A stretch of DNA of 64,000 bases, taken from the NCBI RefSeq assembly GCF_040448675.1, contig NZ_CP159289.1, positions 2,356,001-2,420,000 of the forward strand, in the 5' to 3' direction. Below the pieces are notes generated by a model. That model made no database searches and was not told the DNA's origin. It was given only the letters and a program-made list of their open reading frames with translations. The translations under genes were made by a program, and so were the position numbers. Positions 43,867 through 51,954 of this stretch are shown in pieces (the stretch's first letter is position 1; each line of letters begins with the position of its first letter). The stretch comes from Dyadobacter sp. 676. Lineage in GTDB: Bacteria; Bacteroidota; Bacteroidia; Cytophagales; Spirosomataceae.

Positions 43867-45069
43867 ATGTCACAGCCCAAAGTAGTATTAGCGTTTTCAG
43901 GGGGACTTGATACCTCCTTTTGTGTAAAATATTTAGCCGAAGACAGAGGTTATGAAGTGTATTCGGTTTTGGTCGACACCGGTGGTTTTTCGGACGAAGA
44001 GCTGAAAACGATCGAGGCGAATGCCTATGCTTTGGGCGTGAAGCAGCATGCCACAATTTCGAAAACCAAGGAATATTACAACGACTGCATCAAATACCTG
44101 ATATTCGGTAATATCCTGAAAAACAATACTTATCCGCTTTCCGTAAGCGCCGAGCGTATTTTCCAGGCCGTTGCAGTGGCTGAATACGCCAAAGAAATCG
44201 GTGCGAGCGCGATCGCGCACGGGAGCACCGGCGCCGGTAACGACCAGGTTCGTTTCGATATGGCGTTCCGTATCATCGTTCCGGATGCAGAGATCATCAC
44301 ACCAATCCGCGACCTGAAACTTTCGCGCGAAGCAGAAATCGAATACCTGACCGCGAAAGGCGTTTCCCGCGACTGGACCAAGGCTGCGTATAGCATCAAC
44401 AAAGGCCTCTGGGGAACCTCGGTAGGCGGTAAAGAAACACTGACTTCGGACCAATATCTGCCGGAATCGGCGTGGCCGACGCAAATCACCAAAACAGAGC
44501 CGGAGCGCATTACATTGGAATTCGTGAATGGTGAACTGAAAGGCGTTGCCGGCGAAGCGTTCGATAACTCTGTGACTGCCATTCAAAAACTGGCCGAAAT
44601 CGCGCAGCCGTTCGGCATTGGCCGGGATATCCACGTGGGCGACACCATTATCGGTATCAAAGGCCGCGTAGGTTTCGAAGCCGCCGCTCCGTTGATCATC
44701 ATCAAAGCGCACCATACGCTTGAAAAGCATGTTTTGACAGAGCAGCAATTGTACTGGAAAGAGCAGCTTTCGAACTGGTATGGCAGTTTGCTGCACAAAG
44801 GCCAGTTTGTGGAACCGGTCATGCGTAACATTGAAACGTTCCTGGCTGATACGCAGTCGCACGTGACGGGGAAAGTGCACGTTTATCTGGCTCCATACCG
44901 CTTCCATGTGGAAGGTATCGAGTCACCTTATGACCTGATGTCGTCGAAATTCGGCAGCTACGGCGAGATGAACAACGCCTGGACCGGCGATGACGTGCGC
45001 GGCTTCTCGAAAGTGGCCTCGAACCAGGTGATGATTTATGAGAAAGTGGGTGAGTCGGTTAATCAATAG
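43867..45069 (+). CDS. argG: Argininosuccinate synthase
   Basis: A 400-residue protein of normal ArgG length. The ATP-pyrophosphatase P-loop is KVVLAFSGGLDTSFCVKYLA, followed by GSTGAGNDQVRFDMAFRIIV, IKGRVGFEAAAPLIIIKAHH and a C-terminal oligomerisation segment (RGFSKVASNQVMIYEKVGE). It condenses citrulline and aspartate to argininosuccinate. argH, which would complete the pathway, is not in the window. Eight bases after its stop begins the first gene of a VapBC-type module, with no terminator between. Confidence 0.97.
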   Translation: MSQPKVVLAFSGGLDTSFCVKYLAEDRGYEVYSVLVDTGGFSDEELKTIEANAYALGVKQHATISKTKEYYNDCIKYLIFGNILKNNTYPLSVSAERIFQAVAVAEYAKEIGASAIAHGSTGAGNDQVRFDMAFRIIVPDAEIITPIRDLKLSREAEIEYLTAKGVSRDWTKAAYSINKGLWGTSVGGKETLTSDQYLPESAWPTQITKTEPERITLEFVNGELKGVAGEAFDNSVTAIQKLAEIAQPFGIGRDIHVGDTIIGIKGRVGFEAAAPLIIIKAHHTLEKHVLTEQQLYWKEQLSNWYGSLLHKGQFVEPVMRNIETFLADTQSHVTGKVHVYLAPYRFHVEGIESPYDLMSSKFGSYGEMNNAWTGDDVRGFSKVASNQVMIYEKVGESVNQ

Positions 45070-45076
45070 TTGATAT

Positions 45077-45310
45077 ATGACCAAAATAGAACTTCAAAGT
45101 CAAATCCAAAGGAAGGTCCAGGGACTGCCTGCCGACGTTCTTCAGGAGCTTTATGACTATCTGGAAGCTATTTTGGAAAAAAGAAAACAGCAGGCGGAAA
45201 TAAAAAGCGACCTGCAAGAATGGTGGAACGGCATTGCCGATTTTTCCGATGATTTTTTAACTCAACGTATCCAGCCCCCACTCGATAAATCTGAAAATTT
45301 ATTCGAATGA
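45077..45310 (+). CDS. Putative antitoxin of a VapBC-type module
   Basis: A 77-residue protein (IELQSQIQRKVQGLPADVLQ, ELYDYLEAILEKRKQQAEIK, then an acidic, Trp-containing tail EWWNGIADFSDDF). No AbrB or ribbon-helix-helix motif is clear; the N-terminal part resembles DUF2281-type small proteins often found beside PIN toxins. Its stop overlaps the start of the PIN toxin by four bases (ATGA), which supports an antitoxin role. It starts eight bases after argG. Confidence 0.7.
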   Translation: MTKIELQSQIQRKVQGLPADVLQELYDYLEAILEKRKQQAEIKSDLQEWWNGIADFSDDFLTQRIQPPLDKSENLFE

Positions 45311-45714
45311 AATATCTGTTGGATACCAATATAGTGGCCTACATTATCAAGAGAAGGCCCATTGAAGTCTTACATAAACTACAATCCCTCGATTGGACAG
45401 AGATTGCGATCTCGTCAATTGTGGCTGCGGAATTATGGTATGGTGTTGAGAAAAGTCAGCTGAAAGAACAGAACAGGGCGGCACTGGAAGCTTTTCTGAG
45501 ACCATTTACGATCCTGGATTTTGACACACGGGCAGCCGTGGCATACGCCTCCATCCGTGCGGATCTGGAAAGTAAAGGTAAAGTCATTGGAGCTAACGAC
45601 CTGCTGATCTCGGCGCATGCATTGAGCCGCGGGTTAATTCTGGTTACCAACAATGTCAAAGAGTTTGAGCGGGTTGGTGGCTTACAAATTGAAAACTGGA
45701 TTACAAATGAGTAA
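45307..45714 (+). CDS. vapC: VapC-type PIN-domain toxin (intact)
   Basis: A 135-residue PIN ribonuclease with the acidic active site apparently complete: Asp6 in KYLLDTNIVAYII, Glu42 in SSIVAAELWYGVEKS and Asp98 in KVIGANDLLISAHALSRG, followed by LVTNNVKEFERVGGL. VapC toxins cleave tRNA or rRNA. It overlaps the antitoxin gene by four bases and its last eight bases overlap the start of argC, so the toxin is embedded in the arginine operon. This overlap suggests coupled translation rather than a passive insertion. Confidence 0.93.
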   Translation: MKYLLDTNIVAYIIKRRPIEVLHKLQSLDWTEIAISSIVAAELWYGVEKSQLKEQNRAALEAFLRPFTILDFDTRAAVAYASIRADLESKGKVIGANDLLISAHALSRGLILVTNNVKEFERVGGLQIENWITNE

Positions 45715-46690
45715 CATTAATATTGGAATAATAGGCGCAGCAGGCTATACCGGGGGCGAGCTGATCAGAATCCTGATAAACCACCCGAATGTAACCATCG
45801 CGTTCGCGCACAGCAAAAGCCAGGCGGGCAAGCCCGTTTATGCGACGCACACGGATTTGCTGGGAGATACCGAGCTGGTCTTTTCAGGCGACGACATTCA
45901 GCCATTGCTCGATCAGCAAGGTTTGAATGCGATTTTTCTTTGCTCCGGCCACGGCGAGTCGAAAAAGTTTCTGGACGAATACCAATTGCCGGAAACCGTA
46001 AAAGTGATTGACCTCAGCACCGATTTCCGGAATGAGTCGAATGGCTTTGTCTATGGCTTGCCGGAATTGCAGCGCGAGCAGATTAAAGGTGCCACTAAAA
46101 TTGCTAACCCGGGCTGTTTCGCAACAAGCATCGAGCTGGCGGTGTTACCGCTTGCCAATGCAGGTTTGATCAAAGACGACATCCACGTGAGCGCGGTGAC
46201 GGGCAGCACGGGCGCCGGGCAGGCGCTAAGCGCGACCACGCATTTCACCTGGCGGAACAACAATATGTCGATCTACAAGGCATTCACACACCAGCATTTG
46301 ACGGAAATCAAAATGACATTCGGCAAGTTGCAGGCTGGTTTCGACAAGCCGGTAAACTTTGTCCCATACCGCGGCGATTACACACGGGGCATCATTGCGA
46401 ATGTATACACACGTTTCGAAGGTACTTTGGAAGAAGCTAAGGAGCTTTACAAAAGCTATTATGCCTCGCACCCGTTTACGCACGTAAGCGACACGCCGAT
46501 CGATTTGAAGCAGATTGTGAATACCAACAAATGCTTCGTCCACCTCGAAGTGCACGACGGCCAGCTGCTGATCACGAGCATTATCGATAACCTCACCAAA
46601 GGCGCGTCAGGACAAGCGGTGCAGAATATGAACCTGCTGTTCGGTTTGCCGGAAGATGCGGGGCTGCGGTTGAAAGCGCCGGCGTTTTAA
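45707..46690 (+). CDS. argC: N-acetyl-gamma-glutamyl-phosphate reductase
   Basis: About 327 residues from the ATG at 45707 (NINIGIIGAAGYTGGELIRI). The catalytic Cys lies in IANPGCFATSIELAVLPLA, followed by VTGSTGAGQALSATTHFTWR, KPVNFVPYRGDYTRGIIANV and a conserved HLEVHDGQLLITSIIDNLTK near the end. It reduces N-acyl-glutamyl phosphate to the semialdehyde, the substrate of ArgD. The start lies inside the end of vapC; a longer in-frame start at 45653 is within vapC and not credible. A second toxin-antitoxin pair follows after 38 bases. Confidence 0.96.
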   Translation: MSNINIGIIGAAGYTGGELIRILINHPNVTIAFAHSKSQAGKPVYATHTDLLGDTELVFSGDDIQPLLDQQGLNAIFLCSGHGESKKFLDEYQLPETVKVIDLSTDFRNESNGFVYGLPELQREQIKGATKIANPGCFATSIELAVLPLANAGLIKDDIHVSAVTGSTGAGQALSATTHFTWRNNNMSIYKAFTHQHLTEIKMTFGKLQAGFDKPVNFVPYRGDYTRGIIANVYTRFEGTLEEAKELYKSYYASHPFTHVSDTPIDLKQIVNTNKCFVHLEVHDGQLLITSIIDNLTKGASGQAVQNMNLLFGLPEDAGLRLKAPAF

Positions 46691-46728
46691 TTGAGATTTG
46701 AGTCGTTTGAGTTTAGAGCGTAAACGAG

Positions 46729-46965
46729 ATGATAGCGATGAACGATTTGATTCAAACATATTACCAATTGAGCGAAACAAAGCAAAAGCAGTTGCTTGCT
46801 TTTGCTAATTTACTCTTGCTCAAACAGAAAGCGAAACAATCGAGCGGAAACCTGGCAGACTGGAAAACCCGGATCGCCGAAGCCTCCACTTGGAGCGAGG
46901 AAGACATCAAGGCACTCGAACAGAACGCAAAACATCTGAACGAATGGAGAGTACAGGATTGGTAA
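46729..46965 (+). CDS. Putative antitoxin of a second VapBC-type module
   Basis: A 78-residue helical protein (NDLIQTYYQLSETKQKQLLA, FANLLLLKQKAKQSSGNLAD, WKTRIAEASTWSEEDIKALE) ending in a short charged tail. A second ATG at codon 4 could be the start. It resembles small DUF2281-like antitoxins found with PIN toxins and is not closely similar to the first module's antitoxin. It overlaps the following PIN gene by 22 bases. With the toxin interrupted, this may be an orphan antitoxin. Confidence 0.65.
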   Translation: MIAMNDLIQTYYQLSETKQKQLLAFANLLLLKQKAKQSSGNLADWKTRIAEASTWSEEDIKALEQNAKHLNEWRVQDW

Positions 46966-47330
46966 TTGATACCGGGATATTCATCGAGTATTTACGGAGA
47001 CCGGAAAAGTCAAAAACAGCCCTGGCGTCATTACCAAACGACGTTTCGCTATTCGTCTCGGCAGTTACAGTTTAGGAATTAATGATGGGAGCAACCAATG
47101 ACCAAAAGAAGAAGGACGTCGAAATCCTTCTTGACGGAATTTCAATCTTACCATTCGACGAGGAAGTTTCGCTGAAAGCGGCGGAAATTTACCATAACCT
47201 CCGAAGGCGAAACATGATGATTGAATTCCGCGACATATTCATTGCTGCCACAGCAATCATTTTTCAATTACCAATCAAAACACCAAACAAGGATCATTTT
47301 CAAAGAATCGAAACTTTGGAACTGGCCTGA
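46944..47330 (+). pseudogene. VapC-type PIN toxin interrupted by an in-frame TAG
   Basis: One reading frame from the ATG at 46944 (ESTGLVIDTGIFIEYLRRPE, LFVSAVTV) meets TAG at 47073-47075 and continues in the same frame (ELMMGATNDQKKKDVEILLD; MMIEFRDIFIAATAIIFQLP; IKTPNKDHFQRIETLELA) to 47330. The stop falls exactly before the conserved active-site Glu of the PIN fold, where a residue such as Tyr is common (SAVTVYEL-like), so a single-base nonsense change is the likely cause. Only 43 residues can be made without readthrough, giving no active site. It lies between argC and argD. Confidence 0.88.
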
Positions 47331-47345
47331 TAAATCACAAAAGAA

Positions 47346-48482
47346 ATGTCACACCTCTTTGACGTCTACCCCATTTACGATATAGAACCCGTAAAAGCCG
47401 AAGGCAGCTATCTATGGGACCAGCATGGCACCAAATACCTCGACCTTTACGGCGGCCATGCGGTGATCTCAGTCGGCCATTGCCATCCCTATTATGTGGA
47501 TAAGCTCACGAAGCAACTGAATGCGATCAGCTTTTACTCCAACTCGGTCAAAATCTCCATCCAGGAAGAATTGGCGGTGAAGTTGGGTGAGTTATCGGGT
47601 TATCCTGATTATAAATTGTTCCTCTGTAATTCTGGCGCGGAAGCGAACGAGAACGCATTGAAACTGGCGTCGTTTCACAACGGCAGAACGAAGGTAATCG
47701 CTTTCACGAAGTCGTTCCATGGCCGGACGGCCGGCGCAGTAGCTGCTACCGACAATCCGTCGATTGTGGCACCGGTGAATTACAAAGAGCATGTTACTTT
47801 CCTGCCGTTTAATGACGTAACCGCCGCGGCCAAAGGCATTACCGACGAAGTTTGCGCCGTAATTGTGGAAGGTATCCAGGGTGTAGGCGGCATTAATGTT
47901 TGTACAGACGAGTTTTTACAAACATTAAGACGCAAATGCGACGAAACCGGCGCGATCCTGATCCTCGACAGCGTGCAATGCGGCTACGGACGGACGGGCA
48001 AGTTCTTCTCGCACCAGTTCAGCGGCATCGAGCCGGACATTATGTCGATGGCCAAAGGAATGGGTAACGGCTTCCCGATCGGCGGGATACTGATCTCTCC
48101 GAAGTTCAAAGCAAGCTATGGTTTGCTGGGAACGACTTTCGGCGGAAACCATCTGGCTTGTGCGGCAGGCGTGGCGGTACTCGACATTATGAAAGAGGAA
48201 AACCTGATCGCGAACGCGGCTGAGATTGGCGAATACCTGTTTGAAGGCATTCAAGCGATTGGCGGCTATAAAGAACTGAGAGGCCGCGGGCTGATGATCG
48301 GCATCGAGTATGATTTCCCGGTGAAAGACCTGCGAAACAAGCTTTTGTTTGAACACAAAATGTTTACAGGCGTGGCGGGCGCGAACACGATCCGCCTTTT
48401 ACCGTCGCTTGCATTGGGCAAAACGGAGGCCGATCTGTTCCTGGAAGCATTGAAAAAAGAAGTATCTGTCGCGGCTGAGTGA
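47346..48482 (+). CDS. argD: N-acylornithine aminotransferase
   Basis: A 378-residue class III aminotransferase. Family motifs: GTKYLDLYGGHAVISVGHCH, LFLCNSGAEANENALKLASF, KSFHGRTAGAVAATDN, AVIVEGIQGVGGINVCTDEF, ILDSVQCGYGRTGKFFSHQF and the PLP-lysine region DIMSMAKGMGNGFPIGGILI. It transfers an amino group to N-acyl-glutamate semialdehyde. It starts 15 bases after the broken PIN gene and precedes argF' by 71 bases. Whether the acyl group is acetyl or succinyl is not visible. Confidence 0.95.
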   Translation: MSHLFDVYPIYDIEPVKAEGSYLWDQHGTKYLDLYGGHAVISVGHCHPYYVDKLTKQLNAISFYSNSVKISIQEELAVKLGELSGYPDYKLFLCNSGAEANENALKLASFHNGRTKVIAFTKSFHGRTAGAVAATDNPSIVAPVNYKEHVTFLPFNDVTAAAKGITDEVCAVIVEGIQGVGGINVCTDEFLQTLRRKCDETGAILILDSVQCGYGRTGKFFSHQFSGIEPDIMSMAKGMGNGFPIGGILISPKFKASYGLLGTTFGGNHLACAAGVAVLDIMKEENLIANAAEIGEYLFEGIQAIGGYKELRGRGLMIGIEYDFPVKDLRNKLLFEHKMFTGVAGANTIRLLPSLALGKTEADLFLEALKKEVSVAAE

Positions 48483-48553
48483 CTTTTTTTGAACTAATAC
48501 CATCCTTGTCCCAGTTGAGAATAGGAACACCTATCTCCGAAATTTTAACCTGA

Positions 48554-49504
48554 ATGAAACACTTTCTGTCCATTAAAGACGTCACCGACCTCCCACAGCT
48601 TATCAGCAGCGGCATCGCTGCGAAAAAAGACCCGTTCGCAGACCAGACGCTTGGGAAAAACAAAACCATAGGCCTGTTGTTTTTCAATTCAAGTTTGAGG
48701 ACGAGGATCAGCACGCAAAAAGCGGCGCAAAACCTTGGCTTGAATGTGATCACGATGAATGTCGGCCAGGACGGTTGGGGGTTTGAGATGGAGGAAGGGG
48801 TGATCATGAATGGCGACAAGGCGGAACATGTGAAGGAAGCGGCGGCTGTGATCGGCAGCTATTGCGATATTATCGGCATCCGCTCGTTCGCCGGCTTGCA
48901 GGATCGCGATAAGGATTATTCCGAAATCGTTTTCCAGCAATTCAAAAAATATGCGCAGGTACCGATCGTAAACCTCGAATCGGCCACGCGGCACCCGTTG
49001 CAATCGCTGGCCGACTGCATTACGATCGAGGAATTTAAACTGAAACAGCGCCCGAAAGTGGTACTGACCTGGCTGCCGCATTTCAAGGCACTACCGCAGG
49101 CAGTTGCGAACTCGTTCTGCGAGTGGATGAACCCCATGGACGTGGAACTCGTGATCACGCACCCGGAAGGTTACGACCTTTCGCCCGAATTTGTAGGTAA
49201 GGGTCAGGTGATTTACGACCAGGACAAGGCACTCGAAGGCGCGGATTTTGTGTATGGTAAAAACTGGTCGTCGTACAGCGAATACGGGAAGGTTTTGAAC
49301 ACCGATCCGTCGTGGATGATTACCGAGGCTAAAATGGCTTTGACCGACAACGGCAAATTCATGCACTGCCTGCCCGTGCGGCGGAATATGAAGGTAGCCG
49401 ACGAAGTGCTCGACGGTCCGCGTTCGCTGGTGATCGAGCAGGCCGCCAACCGCGAATGGTCCGCACAGGCGGCATTGAAAGAGGTCTTGTTAGGTTTGCA
49501 GTAG
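48554..49504 (+). CDS. argF': N-acyl-L-ornithine carbamoyltransferase (acetyl or succinyl type)
   Basis: A 316-residue carbamoyltransferase of the acylornithine type found in Bacteroidota and Xanthomonas, not ordinary ArgF. It shows the carbamoyl-phosphate motif FFNSSLRTRISTQKAA, then MEEGVIMNGDKAEHVKEA, ESATRHPLQSLADCITIEEF, VVLTWLPHFKALPQAVANSF, EWMN and MHCLPVRRNMKVADEVLDGP. In the succinyl enzyme of Bacteroides fragilis position 90 is Pro and in the acetyl enzyme of Xanthomonas the equivalent is Glu (recalled); here it is Ala90 in DGK-like GDKAEHV, so acyl preference is unclear. It ends the arg cluster. Confidence 0.93.
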   Translation: MKHFLSIKDVTDLPQLISSGIAAKKDPFADQTLGKNKTIGLLFFNSSLRTRISTQKAAQNLGLNVITMNVGQDGWGFEMEEGVIMNGDKAEHVKEAAAVIGSYCDIIGIRSFAGLQDRDKDYSEIVFQQFKKYAQVPIVNLESATRHPLQSLADCITIEEFKLKQRPKVVLTWLPHFKALPQAVANSFCEWMNPMDVELVITHPEGYDLSPEFVGKGQVIYDQDKALEGADFVYGKNWSSYSEYGKVLNTDPSWMITEAKMALTDNGKFMHCLPVRRNMKVADEVLDGPRSLVIEQAANREWSAQAALKEVLLGLQ

Positions 49505-49513
49505 CTATTTTTG
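49487..49513 (+). promoter_or_regulatory. Candidate hemH promoter
   Basis: TTG at 49487 and a perfect TATTTTTG at 49506-49513 (16-base spacing) begin inside the end of argF' and give hemH a transcript of its own with a leader of about 90 bases. Confidence 0.45.
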
Positions 49514-49611
49514 CAAGACTGAATATAAAAAGAGGATGTATCAAGAAGAGTAGAATCATATTTCGTTGTCATAGCAATTTGATACACCCGCATTATGAAA
49601 CCGATATTGAA

Positions 49612-50685
49612 ATGAGTACAACCACATTGGCTCAACCCTCTGATTCGACAACGTTGAACGACGTCCGTAAAACCGGCGTACTGATCGTGAACCTGGGCAC
49701 ACCCGACAGTCCGTCGGTACCCGATGTGCGCAAATACCTGCGCCAGTTCCTGATGGACGAGCGCGTGATCGATATTCCGTATCTGAACCGCTGGTTTCTG
49801 ATCAACCTCATCATTGCGCCATTCCGCGCGCCCAAGTCCGCGAAGGTGTACAAACAGCTCTGGCGGCCCGACGGCTCCCCGCTGAAAATTTATGGGTATT
49901 CGGTAAAAGATAAATTGCAGAAAGTCCTCGGCGACGGCTATATAGTCGAGCTGGCGATGCGCTACCAGAACCCCAGCATTGAAAAAGCGTTGAACGCGTT
50001 GCGTAAAGAATGCCTGACCGAAATCATCGTCGTGCCATTCTTCCCACAATATGCTTCGGCGTCTACCGGTTCGGTGTATAAGGAAGTCATGCGCGTCGTG
50101 CAAGACTGGGAAGTACTGCCCGAAATCCGTTTTGTAAACCGTTTCCTCGAACACCCGAAATTCATCCAGGGTTTTGTGAATTTAGGTAAAAAATACATGG
50201 CGCAGCACGATTACGACCATTTCGTGTTCAGCTACCACGGCTTACCGGAGCGGCAGATCACGAAAGGCGATGTTACCGGCAGCTTTTGCCAGTTCGGCAG
50301 CTGCTGCGACAAGCTCGATCACCGCAACCAGCATTGCTACAGAGCACAATGCTTCGAAACTACACGGTTGCTCGTGAAAGGTTTGGGTATTCCCGAAGGT
50401 AAATATACGACCTGCTTCCAGTCGCGCTTGGGCAAAAATCCGTGGATTAAACCCTACACCGATGAAGTGATTCCGGAGTTAACCCAAAAGGGTGTTAAAA
50501 GTGTGCTGGCATTTTCACCGGCGTTCGTGGCCGACTGCCTCGAAACGACCATTGAAGTAGGTGAAGAATATAAAGAAATGTTCGAAAATGCGGGCGGTGT
50601 GCATTGGCAGCTCGTCGAAAGCCTCAACGACAGCAATATCTGGGTCGAATGCCTGGAAAATATCATTAAAAACCCGGCCTCCTGA
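49612..50685 (+). CDS. hemH: Ferrochelatase
   Basis: About 357 residues from the ATG at 49612; the longer frame to 49456 overlaps argF' and is rejected. Motifs: GVLIVNLGTPDSPSVPDVRK, YLRQFLMDERVIDIPYLNRW, PFFPQYASASTGSV, the catalytic His in FVFSYHGLPERQITKGD, and SRLGKNPWIKPYTDEVI, FSPAFVADCLETTIEVGEEY with catalytic Glu. It inserts Fe2+ into protoporphyrin IX. A cluster of Cys residues (CQFGSCCDKLDHRNQHC, YRAQC) after the catalytic His could hold an iron-sulfur cluster; unproven. A terminator overlaps its stop codon. Confidence 0.95.
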   Translation: MSTTTLAQPSDSTTLNDVRKTGVLIVNLGTPDSPSVPDVRKYLRQFLMDERVIDIPYLNRWFLINLIIAPFRAPKSAKVYKQLWRPDGSPLKIYGYSVKDKLQKVLGDGYIVELAMRYQNPSIEKALNALRKECLTEIIVVPFFPQYASASTGSVYKEVMRVVQDWEVLPEIRFVNRFLEHPKFIQGFVNLGKKYMAQHDYDHFVFSYHGLPERQITKGDVTGSFCQFGSCCDKLDHRNQHCYRAQCFETTRLLVKGLGIPEGKYTTCFQSRLGKNPWIKPYTDEVIPELTQKGVKSVLAFSPAFVADCLETTIEVGEEYKEMFENAGGVHWQLVESLNDSNIWVECLENIIKNPAS

Positions 50686-50702
50686 TCAAGGGGCCGGGTT
50701 TT
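50669..50702. terminator. Terminator between hemH and the cysteine desulfurase gene
   Basis: AAAACCCGGCC (50669-50679) pairs with GGCCGGGTTTT (50692-50702); the left arm overlaps the last hemH codons, and T-rich sequence follows. Convergent genes could share it. Confidence 0.85.
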
Positions 50703-50729
50703 GGCTTTTTATAGGTTAATGCGTGATTG

Positions 50730-51878
50730 TTACAGGCTCACGCTTTCTTTCTTGTAAAGGCCGATCAGCGTCTCCACCGCATAATCGATTTCAGCTTCCG
50801 TATTGTACTTCCCGAACGAAAAACGCACGTTAGCACGGTTTTCATCGATTTTAAGCTCATTCAACACATGCGAGCCGATGTCAGTACCGCTTGAGCACGC
50901 GCTACCACCTGAAACGGCGATTCCGGCAATATCCAGATTGAATAACAACATATCGCTGATGTCCGACGGCGGCAGGCTTACATTCAGGACGGTGTAAAGA
51001 CTTTTATTCAAATCCGCCGAATTGCCGTTGAAAGCAATACCTTCGATGCCTTCCTTTAACTTTCCGATCATCCGGCTTTTCAAGCCTTCAATGTGTGTCC
51101 TATGCGCGTCCATGTCACGGTAGGCGATTTCCAATGCCTTCGCCAGACCCACAATGCCGTAGATATTCTCCGTTCCTCCGCGCATATTACGCTCCTGCGC
51201 GCCCCCATGCACAAACGGGTTGATCTTAATGCCTGGACGAACATACAGGAAGCCGATACCTTTCGGTCCATTGAACTTGTGCGCCGCACCGACGATGAAA
51301 TTCGTTTTCAGTTTTTGCAGATCGTGGCGGTAATGGCCCATCGTCTGCACGGTATCGCAATGGAAAATAGCGTCGTATTTTTCGCAAATATCCCCGGCAG
51401 TTTCCAGGTCTAGCAGGTTACCGATTTCATTGTTTCCGTGCATCAAAGAGACCAACGAACGCGGTTTCGAAGCCAGCAATGCTTCCAGGTGTTCCAGGTC
51501 GACCTCACCTTTCTCATTCAAGTTCACAAAACTCAGCTCGATCGCACCCAGTTTTTTAAGATGTTCCAAAGTATGTAACACCGCGTGGTGCTCAATGCGT
51601 GAGGTAATGGCGTGTTTCAGACCGAACGTCTCGATGCTCGAACGGATAGCGGTGTTATCTGCCTCGGTACCGCCGGATGTGAAAAATATCTCGGCTGGCG
51701 CAGCATTCAGGATTCCCGCGATATTCTTTCTAGCCCGCTCGATGGACGAACGTACGGCGCGACCGTAAGAATGGATGGAGGAAGGATTGCCGAATTGCTC
51801 GGTCATCAGCGGCAGCATGGCTTCAAGGACTTCAGGGTCCAGTTGCGTCGTAGCTGCATTGTCCAGATAGACTTTCAT
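50730..51878 (-). CDS. Cysteine desulfurase (NifS/IscS family)
   Basis: About 382 residues from the ATG at 51878 (MKVYLDNAATTQLDPEVLEA). PLP-enzyme motifs: FFTSGGTEADNTAIRS, ITSRIEHHAVLHTLEHLKK, SLMHGNNEIGNLLDL, FHCDTVQTMGHY, the PLP Lys in VGAAHKFNGPKGIGFLYV, and the sulfur-carrying Cys in AVSGGSACSSGTDIGSHVLN. It mobilises sulfur from cysteine for Fe-S clusters and thio-cofactors. No iscU or sufBCD is adjacent, so isc versus other roles is open. It is convergent with hemH and downstream of glmM on the same strand. Confidence 0.94.
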   Translation of the reverse strand: MKVYLDNAATTQLDPEVLEAMLPLMTEQFGNPSSIHSYGRAVRSSIERARKNIAGILNAAPAEIFFTSGGTEADNTAIRSSIETFGLKHAITSRIEHHAVLHTLEHLKKLGAIELSFVNLNEKGEVDLEHLEALLASKPRSLVSLMHGNNEIGNLLDLETAGDICEKYDAIFHCDTVQTMGHYRHDLQKLKTNFIVGAAHKFNGPKGIGFLYVRPGIKINPFVHGGAQERNMRGGTENIYGIVGLAKALEIAYRDMDAHRTHIEGLKSRMIGKLKEGIEGIAFNGNSADLNKSLYTVLNVSLPPSDISDMLLFNLDIAGIAVSGGSACSSGTDIGSHVLNELKIDENRANVRFSFGKYNTEAEIDYAVETLIGLYKKESVSL

Positions 51879-51954
51879 TGGGATATAAATTAGAAAAATC
51901 ACTCATTGTCAGTTCAGACAACAAGTGATCCAAATTAGCAAAGCAACAGCTTTA

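Noticed and set aside
43933..44907. 324-residue minus-strand ORF
   Set aside because: It lies entirely antisense to argG, whose frame is certain.
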